Shown one piece after another: positions 8,050 through 14,782 of a stretch of 18,805 nucleotides of DNA. The first letter of the stretch is position 1, and every line of letters starts with the position of its first letter. The DNA is from CAYGTK01 sp964352775 (GTDB lineage Bacteria > Bacteroidota > Bacteroidia > Chitinophagales > CAIOSU01). The translations under genes and the position numbers were made by a program. The stretch lies in NCBI GenBank assembly GCA_964352775.1, contig CAYGTK010000060.1:1-18805 (forward strand), written 5' to 3'. The notes under the pieces were generated by a model, which was given only the letters and a program-made list of their open reading frames with translations, searched no databases and was not told the DNA's origin.

Positions 8050-8682
8050 TTATACAGGCTGTATAATACTCTCTTTAATAGCACTAATTACCAAGTCTAC
8101 ATTGTTCTTGGCTTTCAGTTTCTTCATCAAGTTCTTACGGTGGGTTGCAACAGTATGTGAACTCAAGAATATTTGCTCGGCTATCTCGTTATTGGTCATC
8201 CCTTGTGATATAAGGCGAAGCACCTCAACTTCTCTATCGGATAGTTTTGAGAGCTTACCACTCTCTATATCGCGCTCTACCTTGATCACGTTACTACAGA
8301 AGAAATTCTTACCCTTCATCATGGAATGGATGGCATCCAGTATTTCCTCTCTATCGCATGAGCGAAGAATATAGCCATGAACACCGCTTTGAAGGATCTT
8401 AACCGGCTTGATGTTGTCCTCGACTTTATCTATGACTTATATGTTCTTATTGGGAAAAGTGGTAAGCACCTCTTCAATAATATCTAATGACGAGGTGGCG
8501 TCTGTATTCAGCCCCATCAAAATTACATTTGGCCTAAGCTTTGCAATGTCAGAAATAAGCTTGTCTAGATCTTCGGTTTCCCCAGCTAGCTCTAGGTTGT
8601 CGCTCGATTCTATTATATACTTTAACCCGTGGCGCACCAAGTAATTAGCATCAGCTACAAGAATACGAACGGTGTTAGACAT
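8050..8682 (-). pseudogene. NarL/FixJ-type (LuxR HTH) response regulator with an in-frame stop
   Basis: Receiver plus LuxR-type DNA-binding domain in one continuous frame of 210 codons, broken only by TAA at 8437-8439. Before it (81 residues): RILVADANYLVRHGL and PNVILMGLNTD. After it, still in frame: VIDKVEDNI, ILQSGVHGYILRS, then the HTH LSDREVEVLRLISQGMTNNEIAEQIFLSSHTVATHRKNL. The stop falls in the fourth beta strand where Leu would be expected, so TTA to TAA is the likely change. The receiver is degenerate as well: G57 stands where the phosphoacceptor Asp should be, and Arg replaces the conserved Lys of the fifth strand. It starts 3 bp after the lipoprotein stop, so it is part of the receptor operon. 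An internal ATG at 8322 could give an HTH-only protein of 90 residues. Confidence 0.85.
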
Positions 8683-8685
8683 ATA

Positions 8686-9708
8686 TCAGAGTTTCTGTAG
8701 CTCAAATTTAGGGTAACCGCGCTGAAATTCTTCATTCAAGAAATCAACAAAGCGCAGTTTATGATAATCCCCGTTGCGATCTTTAATAACATATACCTTG
8801 TCATCTTTAACAGAATACACGCTTTCGCTAATACTGTACGATTTCCAATCGAAACCAATAGCATCATTATCACGACTAAAGCTCATTGAACTTGCTATTT
8901 CTAATGTAAAGTCTTCAAAAGCAGTAACACTATCTTCTGCTACTCCAATACTTTGTGTACCGTTCAATAAAAAGCCCCTTACCAAATAAGGCAACTCATT
9001 TCCTTGGTAAAGCAGGTGAGATGTGTATTGGGTAAATACCATATCCCATTCACTTCGAATTGGTGCTACATCTACTATCCTGCCGCCATCATTGAATGTT
9101 AAGTACATTCTATCATAGTTAACATCCTTTTTTATCTCAACAGTATGATCCTCCGTTCCGTCCAAGTTTGCAAAACGTACAGAGTAATTACCATCGCTAA
9201 AACCTAGAAGCTGCAATTTTTTAAAGCCTATATCTTCCCCAGCTTCATCTTTACCTAAATGAATTATAAAAACTGTTCCTTTCGAAATGTAGCCGTTCTC
9301 ATCTACGCCTGTAGCTGTGCTGCTCTGAAGAAAACCCCAGTTGCCTATGGCTAAATTCTCTATCTCGCCTGAAATACGATCATAGGTCCAACTTGCTTCA
9401 TCAACAGAAGATGTAGTAACTAAGTCAAACTTCGTCTCCGATGTTTGATATGCTGCCATAAACCGAGATGAATTCAGGTATACTCCAAATTCCATCTCGT
9501 CCGTATCAAACGCTAAGTCCCAAACATCATTCTCCGTCACTTTGGTTACCGATTGTACGCCAAGGTCAAAATAATGATGGGTATCATACTCAGGACCCAT
9601 TTCAATAACCACCGTTTCCAGGTCACAAGCCTCGCAAGGTATTATTCCGTCTTTCTCACATGAGCTGAATAACACAGCTGCCAACAAGATCATCCACAAA
9701 TTCTTCAT
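8686..9708 (-). CDS. HmuY-like surface lipoprotein
   Basis: A 340-residue lipoprotein. The signal peptide ends in lipobox FSSC with C17 as the lipidated residue, followed by a polar linker and a second Cys pair (CEAC, about residues 25-28). The body is beta-rich without membrane segments, and the C-terminal pattern YHKLRFVDF...RGYPKFELQKL resembles the end of HmuY family proteins, which bind heme outside the cell and hand it to a TonB receptor. ATG 9706-9708 overlaps the receptor stop as ATGA, so the two are translationally coupled and very likely partners. I cannot place the heme ligands. The family call rests on the C-terminal motif, the lipobox and the neighbour; another ligand is possible. 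Confidence 0.75.
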   Translation of the reverse strand: MKNLWMILLAAVLFSSCEKDGIIPCEACDLETVVIEMGPEYDTHHYFDLGVQSVTKVTENDVWDLAFDTDEMEFGVYLNSSRFMAAYQTSETKFDLVTTSSVDEASWTYDRISGEIENLAIGNWGFLQSSTATGVDENGYISKGTVFIIHLGKDEAGEDIGFKKLQLLGFSDGNYSVRFANLDGTEDHTVEIKKDVNYDRMYLTFNDGGRIVDVAPIRSEWDMVFTQYTSHLLYQGNELPYLVRGFLLNGTQSIGVAEDSVTAFEDFTLEIASSMSFSRDNDAIGFDWKSYSISESVYSVKDDKVYVIKDRNGDYHKLRFVDFLNEEFQRGYPKFELQKL

Positions 9709-11939
9709 TCTCTCTTATTCGCTTTAAAATTAAATCGCAATGCAACAGCAATACTTCTTCCCCAGGCTACCAATTGGTCGCCTCCTGTACTATGAATGGC
9801 ATTCCCTCCAGTATTTATAACATTAGTTACTCCAGCTAGATTCTTACCATAAAGTGACAATGTCAATTTCTCTTTAAACAACTGCTTTGACACACTCACG
9901 TCAAGTGTATGAAAGCTTCCTAATTCTCCTTGTTTTACTGATCCATCTGTTTGGTCTTGGTAGTAATTCAACGTTCTACCTGTGTATTTGTAGAATATTG
10001 ACCAACTCATTTTCCAAGCAGGTATCTGCTGTGTAAAATTAGCTCTTAACTCAGGAGATAACAAGAATTCGTTTGATACAGTTGGAGCATCAAATTGATC
10101 AGACCGAACTCCAGTAACAGAAGTACCTATAGACCAACTAAAGTTTTTCCATCCTAACTCTGCTTCTAGCTGACCACCAAGAGACTCGAACTGATCGACA
10201 TTTTCATAGGTGAACGCTTGAGTTGATGCGTCTACTAATATGTTAGCTATCTGGTCAAATATCTGATTGTAAAACACACCCGGTTTAATACTCAGCGTTA
10301 CATCTTTCAGCTTTGGTGAATAGCTTAAGTTCAAATGATAGTTATTGGAACGCTCTGCTTCCAAACTTCCATTACCAGTAATATTATGGTTGATGTCTAC
10401 AAAGTCCAGATACAATTCTTTCAAACTAGGTGCACGGAATCCCCTTGCATAAGATGCTCTTATCTGCACGGTAGGAGTAATATTGAATAGTGCATTTATA
10501 CTTGGAGTTACTGGTGCACCAAACTGTGTATTATAAGCATAACGCAAGCCTGCCTTGAAGTGAGCCCATTTGGCAGGAGCATAATCAAGGTTCACAAATC
10601 CTGCAAAGTCATAAATACTTTTTTCACCACTCTCTATACGCTCCCCATTGTTCTGTTCCAAGTTAATATCATATCCAGCTAGATAATTGACCTTCTTGTT
10701 TGGTCTATTACTAGTATAAGACCCTCTAAAAAGAAAGGAATTGAAGACTGTGGTATCATGAGACGTAACATCAGAATTCAACCACTCTTCAAGAGTACTC
10801 ATATCTTTAAGCATTGTATTCTTTCTTCTTCTGAAATTGGAATAGGATGCAGTAATATCGATGTAATGCTTGTTTTTGATATAGCCTGTCAAGAATAGAG
10901 AAGTGCTAGTTCTATTAGTACGGTAGTATCTATCCTGAGCCACATTCGTTGTGGTAAGTGGCTCGCCCCTATCGGTGATCTTATCATGATAATATGCTCC
11001 GCGAAATCTTAGTCGCAAGTCTTTAATTCGGTAAGCATATTGTATCTCACCAAAGCTTTGATCTTTCGGATCCCAATCGTAACTACGATGACCCCGATCG
11101 CCAAATCCATTAAAATAATATTTACCACCACTCAATTGTAAGAAGTGTTTTTTGATATTGATACCAACTAATGCATCAGCATTGTAAGTACCCACAGATT
11201 CGTAATACGTATTTACTGAACCTTCGATAAGCGATGCTTGCGATGACTTAGTTATCAGATTGATAACTCCACCTAAAGCATTCGTGCCATAATTAACAGA
11301 TGCTGGTCCTTGTACTATTTCTATCTTTTCGATGTTGTTCAAGTTGATCTGACTAAGATCTATTCCGCCATTGAACCTGCCGATGACAGGTACGCCGTCT
11401 ATTAGTATTTTCACATTCTCACCATCAACACCCTGCATGGACATACTCGACCCCAAAAATTGATCTTGCTGCTGACGGATGTTCAACTCATTGGTGAGTA
11501 GGGCCTGTAGATTATTAGCCCCAAGGCTTTCGATCTTTACTTTGTCTATCACTTTTACATTGAATACCGATTGCTCAACTGCAGTAGGTAAAAAGCTTCC
11601 CGTAACTACAGTTGTCGGTAAAACATTGTCTTGCGATGCAAGCTGAATAGTAACATCGCCGCCGCCCGATACATTTATCGTTTTTTCCCCATAGCCCATA
11701 TACATTACCGTTACTGAGGTCGTTCCTAAAAATGGTACTTCGGCACTACCATTTTCATCAGTAATAGTATTTACGACCTTTTTCTTGCCTTCAGCATCTA
11801 TCGATGCGAAGCTGATATGAGCATAAGGAAGCACAGTTTGTTGGGCACTATCAACTACGGATACTTTTGTCGAACTTTGGGCAAAGCTAGAAGCGCTGAT
11901 AAACAGCAAAAGGATAATGCTAAATAGCTTTATCCCCAC
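9705..11939 (-). CDS. TonB-dependent outer membrane receptor, HmuR-like
   Basis: Active-transport receptor powered by TonB-ExbBD. From the chosen GTG start (744 residues): signal peptide GIKLFSIILLLFISASSFAQ, a carboxypeptidase-regulatory-like domain (about 22-100), a TonB-box-like TTVVTG, a plug domain (about 120-230; ILIDGVPVIGR, VQGPASVNYGTNALGGVINLIT), then a 22-strand barrel ending in SIAVALRFNF. FRAPSLKEL at about 501-509 followed by GNGSL resembles the FRAP / NPxL box of heme receptors, and the coupled HmuY-like lipoprotein supports heme. The frame is open to ATG 12027-12029, but that adds 30 polar residues before the signal peptide and contains a TATCTTTG promoter box (11984-11991), so GTG 11937-11939 is preferred; the longer form cannot be excluded. 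Confidence 0.85.
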   Translation of the reverse strand: MGIKLFSIILLLFISASSFAQSSTKVSVVDSAQQTVLPYAHISFASIDAEGKKKVVNTITDENGSAEVPFLGTTSVTVMYMGYGEKTINVSGGGDVTIQLASQDNVLPTTVVTGSFLPTAVEQSVFNVKVIDKVKIESLGANNLQALLTNELNIRQQQDQFLGSSMSMQGVDGENVKILIDGVPVIGRFNGGIDLSQINLNNIEKIEIVQGPASVNYGTNALGGVINLITKSSQASLIEGSVNTYYESVGTYNADALVGINIKKHFLQLSGGKYYFNGFGDRGHRSYDWDPKDQSFGEIQYAYRIKDLRLRFRGAYYHDKITDRGEPLTTTNVAQDRYYRTNRTSTSLFLTGYIKNKHYIDITASYSNFRRRKNTMLKDMSTLEEWLNSDVTSHDTTVFNSFLFRGSYTSNRPNKKVNYLAGYDINLEQNNGERIESGEKSIYDFAGFVNLDYAPAKWAHFKAGLRYAYNTQFGAPVTPSINALFNITPTVQIRASYARGFRAPSLKELYLDFVDINHNITGNGSLEAERSNNYHLNLSYSPKLKDVTLSIKPGVFYNQIFDQIANILVDASTQAFTYENVDQFESLGGQLEAELGWKNFSWSIGTSVTGVRSDQFDAPTVSNEFLLSPELRANFTQQIPAWKMSWSIFYKYTGRTLNYYQDQTDGSVKQGELGSFHTLDVSVSKQLFKEKLTLSLYGKNLAGVTNVINTGGNAIHSTGGDQLVAWGRSIAVALRFNFKANKRE

Positions 11940-11983
11940 CTTCTCAAAACACTCTATGTCAAAGCTCTTTTTTAGCACCTGTG

Positions 11984-11991
11984 CAAAGATA
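11984..11991 (-). promoter_or_regulatory. -7 promoter box for the TonB receptor operon
   Basis: On the minus strand this reads TATCTTTG, a full match to TAnnTTTG. The transcription start would be near 11977, about 38 bp before the GTG that begins the signal peptide. A TTTG lies upstream at a long 25-bp spacing. If used, it excludes ATG 12029 as the receptor start. Confidence 0.45.
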
Positions 11992-11995
11992 ACGC

Positions 11996-12017
11996 GCAAG
12001 GCCTCCGAAGGCTTTGC
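11996..12017 (+). repeat. inverted repeat between divergent promoters, operator candidate
   Basis: GCAAGGCCT (11996-12004) and AGGCTTTGC (12009-12017) are inverted with one mismatch (G-T in RNA) around the 4-base centre CCGA. No T run follows on either strand, so it is not a typical terminator. It sits directly upstream of the receptor -7 box on one side and of the kinase -7 box on the other, where a regulator could act on both. It is also more GC-rich than its surroundings. Confidence 0.45.
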
Positions 12018-12028
12018 AAACTTTGTCA

Positions 12029-12036
12029 TAGTTTTG
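12029..12036 (+). promoter_or_regulatory. -7 promoter box for the glucuronokinase-like gene
   Basis: TAGTTTTG, a full match to TAnnTTTG, 21 bp before TTG 12058. No well-spaced -33 TTTG is present; the nearest (12013-12016) is only 12 bp away and lies in the inverted repeat. Confidence 0.4.
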
Positions 12037-12057
12037 CCATAATAAACGCTGAAACAC

Positions 12058-13059
12058 TTGGAAATAAAGGCTATATCATATCCACGGGCTGCCTTAATAG
12101 GTAATCCATCTGACGGTTATTTTGGAAAAACAATTGCCTTTGTTTTTAGTGATTTTTCGGCATCGGTAACTCTTGAAGAAAGTGAGCAATTAATAATTGT
12201 TCCTGCTGATCGAGACCAACTACAATTCGACAACCTTAAAAGCTTATATGGCGATATCCAAAATTTCGGGTATTATGGAGGTATTCGATTGTTCAAAGCT
12301 GCTTTGAAACGCTTCTACGAATTTTGTAGTATTAATAGTTTGAAATTAGAGGCTCCGAACTTCACCCTAAGTTATTCATCAAACGTACCTAACAGACTAG
12401 GTTTGGCTGGTAGTAGTGCCATCATAACCGCTTGTATGAAAGCTTTGATGCAATGGTATAAAGTAGAAATAGAACCTGCCCTTTTGGCAAATTTGGTGCT
12501 TTCAGTAGAAAAGGATGAACTAGGCATTGGTGCAGGCCTGCAAGACCGAGTTGCACAGGCTTTTGGCGAACCTGTTTATATGGATTTTGAGAAGGAAAAG
12601 ATGCTGAAAAATGGCGTTGGCACTTATGAACCCATTAACCTCCAAGCAATTGAAAAACAGCTATTTATCGCTTATCATACGGCTTCGTCAGAAGGTTCTG
12701 AAGTAGTGCATAACGACTTGAGAGAAAGGTATGATAATAGCGATAATGATGTGGTAGAAGCTATAGCAATGTGGGGGCATTATACCGATAAATTTAAAGT
12801 TGCTTTAGCAGATAATGACCTTGAAAAGCTGAATGGTTTGATCAATTCAAATTATGACCTAAGAGAGAGACTTATGTTCATTTCCCCTGCCAATAAAGAA
12901 ATGGTGAGCGTAGCTCGTTCAGTTGGGGCAAGTGCTAAGTTCACAGGTTCTGGAGGTGCTATAATTGGGCTAGTTGATGAGGTGGGCTATGGAGCATTGA
13001 AGGTTAAATTTGAAGGTATGGGCATTGCCCTATTACGACCACAAGTAGTTAAGAACTAA
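12058..13059 (+). CDS. GHMP kinase, glucuronokinase-like
   Basis: A sugar kinase of the GHMP superfamily, 333 residues, cytosolic. Motif 1 region: RAALIGNPSDGYFGKTIAF (10-28). Motif 2, the ATP phosphate loop: PNRLGLAGSSAI (111-122). Then ELGIGAGLQDRVAQ (154-167) with D163 as a probable catalytic base, and motif 3 AKFTGSGGAIIG (293-304). From memory, GNPSD.YFG.TI, GYYGG.RL and LQDRVAQ closely match plant glucuronokinase, which makes D-glucuronate 1-phosphate from D-glucuronate and ATP. The next gene, 7 bp downstream, is a nucleotide-sugar uridylyltransferase, and the convergent operon holds myo-inositol oxygenase, whose product is D-glucuronate; both support this substrate. Other GHMP substrates (galactose, fucose, heptose) remain possible. 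The start is TTG 12058-12060: no ATG is in frame near it, and a stop lies upstream at 12043-12045. Confidence 0.85.
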   Translation: MEIKAISYPRAALIGNPSDGYFGKTIAFVFSDFSASVTLEESEQLIIVPADRDQLQFDNLKSLYGDIQNFGYYGGIRLFKAALKRFYEFCSINSLKLEAPNFTLSYSSNVPNRLGLAGSSAIITACMKALMQWYKVEIEPALLANLVLSVEKDELGIGAGLQDRVAQAFGEPVYMDFEKEKMLKNGVGTYEPINLQAIEKQLFIAYHTASSEGSEVVHNDLRERYDNSDNDVVEAIAMWGHYTDKFKVALADNDLEKLNGLINSNYDLRERLMFISPANKEMVSVARSVGASAKFTGSGGAIIGLVDEVGYGALKVKFEGMGIALLRPQVVKN

Positions 13060-13066
13060 AGATATT

Positions 13067-13936
13067 ATGATACGAAAAGCCGTTATACCTGCTGCTGGAT
13101 TTGGAACGAGGTTGCTTCCTGCAACTAAATCTCAACCAAAGGAAATGATACCTGTGGTAGACAAACCAGTTATTCAGTATGTGGTGGAAGAGGCTGTTAA
13201 TTCGGGCATCACCGATATTCTGATGGTGATAGGAAAGGGCAAGCGTGCTATTGAAGAGCACTTTGATAGAAATGTAGAACTGGAAGCTAGGTTAGAAGAA
13301 AAAAACAAAACCCAATTACTAGAGGAGATCAGAAAGATCTCGGATATGGCCAATATTCATTTCGTTTGGCAAAAGGAACAGAACGGATTGGGCGATGCGG
13401 TAAGCTATGCAGAAACCTTTGTGGGTGATGAGCCATTCGCAGTTCTTCTGGGTGATACCATTTTAGACACGGAAATACCTACTACAAAACAGTTAATGAC
13501 CGCTTACGACAAGTACAAGGCTAGTGTAATTGCCTTGGAAGAGGTTGACCCAGCTATTGTTCATCGCTATGGCGTTATTGATGGCGAGCAAGTGGATGAC
13601 CATACTTGGAAGGCTAAAGCTTGGGTAGAAAAACCAGTACAAGGCACAGAGCCAAGCAACCTAGTAATAAGTGGACGATATGTATTTACGCCAGCAATAT
13701 TTGATAGACTAAAAAGTATAACACGAGGGGTGAACGATGAGATACAACTAACCGATGCTATGCGATCGCTTCTTCAATCGGAAGAAATGTATGGGTCTGT
13801 AATTAAGGGTACACGCTACGATGTAGGCAATAAGCTCGACTTCATAAAAACTAACCTGCTACTCGGCTTGAAAGACAAGAACATTGGCGGAGAATTAAGA
13901 GCTTGGTTAAAGAGCATTGACTTTGATCAGAAATAG
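13067..13936 (+). CDS. galU: UTP-sugar-1-phosphate uridylyltransferase, GalU type
   Basis: Nucleotidyltransferase of 289 residues that joins UTP and a sugar 1-phosphate to give a UDP-sugar and pyrophosphate. N-terminal loop PAAGFGTRLLPATKSQPKEM (8-27, K25 contacts phosphate), VDKPVIQYVVEEA, NGLGDAV (106-112), and LLGDTILD with metal ligand D130; GalU enzymes usually have a second Asp where T131 stands. WVEKP and NDEIQLTDAM are also present. The classic product is UDP-glucose, but the tight pairing with a glucuronokinase-like gene suggests that D-glucuronate 1-phosphate is a substrate, giving UDP-glucuronate. The symbol names the family, not a proven substrate. It is co-transcribed with the kinase (7-bp gap), and its TAG overlaps the convergent myo-inositol oxygenase gene by 10 bp. 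Confidence 0.9.
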   Translation: MIRKAVIPAAGFGTRLLPATKSQPKEMIPVVDKPVIQYVVEEAVNSGITDILMVIGKGKRAIEEHFDRNVELEARLEEKNKTQLLEEIRKISDMANIHFVWQKEQNGLGDAVSYAETFVGDEPFAVLLGDTILDTEIPTTKQLMTAYDKYKASVIALEEVDPAIVHRYGVIDGEQVDDHTWKAKAWVEKPVQGTEPSNLVISGRYVFTPAIFDRLKSITRGVNDEIQLTDAMRSLLQSEEMYGSVIKGTRYDVGNKLDFIKTNLLLGLKDKNIGGELRAWLKSIDFDQK

Positions 13937-14760
13937 ACAGGCTCCTTACCCAAATACTTCTCAATAATTGGCTGGTAATAGTCCTTTACCCAATTGATAT
14001 CGTACACCTTTGGTGATTTGGTATAGAGATCGTACTGGTTAAAATCTTTCACCCAATCCAGATACTGATAATCGTTCTCTTTCATTAACTGGCGGTAACT
14101 GCCCCCTTTGTGCCAAGGATAGAAGGAATGATAACGCACCATCACCATAGCTTCTAGTGGTAGCTTATTTCCTTTATGGTTCTTCAATATTTGATATAGA
14201 TACTCATCGTGACCCCATGCCATTAGCACATTATCTATACCGCAATTAGCCTCGTACATACCCAATTCGGTATTGTACTTGGGGTTCTGCATATCGGTAT
14301 TATCGGCGTTAAATTCTGGATAAACACAAGTATCTGGAAGCTTACAGCCTACTACAAAAATATCACCTACCATACCCCATTGCTCTTTCAGGGTGGTCCC
14401 ATCTTCATCGGCACCCCAGCGATACATCACCTTTCCTAGATCGTGTATTAAACCCACCAATTGCATCCAATCGGGCCTATTTGCTTCGCGAATAGCCTCG
14501 GCAGTTTGCAGCAAGTGCATCACATTAGGTAAAGAAATATCAGGGTCGCTAATATCAACAAAGTCATCTAGTTGATCTATTGCTTCCCAAATGGTATGGG
14601 GCTTATCGAACGTCAAGTACTTAGAACGCATCCGTTGCACATAATCAACCGTTTGGTTGGTGCGCATCTTGCGGTAGTTCTCCTTGATATTGGCTAATAT
14701 CTGTGCATCGCCATCTTTGTAGTTGCGGAACTCCTTTTGCTGAATTTGTTGCTCTTGCAT
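13927..14760 (-). CDS. miox: myo-inositol oxygenase
   Basis: A di-iron oxygenase (277 residues) that cleaves myo-inositol with O2 to D-glucuronate. The whole protein follows the eukaryotic enzyme, which is about the same size: FRNYKDGD and YRKMRTNQTVDYVQ at the N-terminus, SDPDISLPN, QTAEAIR, then LVGLIHDLGKV, TELGMYEANCGIDNVLMAWG, RYHSFYPWH, and KDFNQYDLYTK. All six iron ligands are present with the spacing of human MIOX: H82, H106, D107, H184, H211 and D244; K110 matches the substrate-contact lysine after HDLG. It is 22 bp downstream of the symporter gene and clearly in the same operon. The stop overlaps the convergent uridylyltransferase gene. I see no truncation or missing residue. Confidence 0.97.
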   Translation of the reverse strand: MQEQQIQQKEFRNYKDGDAQILANIKENYRKMRTNQTVDYVQRMRSKYLTFDKPHTIWEAIDQLDDFVDISDPDISLPNVMHLLQTAEAIREANRPDWMQLVGLIHDLGKVMYRWGADEDGTTLKEQWGMVGDIFVVGCKLPDTCVYPEFNADNTDMQNPKYNTELGMYEANCGIDNVLMAWGHDEYLYQILKNHKGNKLPLEAMVMVRYHSFYPWHKGGSYRQLMKENDYQYLDWVKDFNQYDLYTKSPKVYDINWVKDYYQPIIEKYLGKEPVYF

Positions 14761-14782
14761 ATGGTAAAGTTACTGCAGATAC

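Noticed and set aside
8102..8644. Two plus-strand open frames opposite the broken response regulator
   Set aside because: The minus strand carries clear receiver and LuxR-HTH motifs across the same bases; the plus frames show no recognisable motif.
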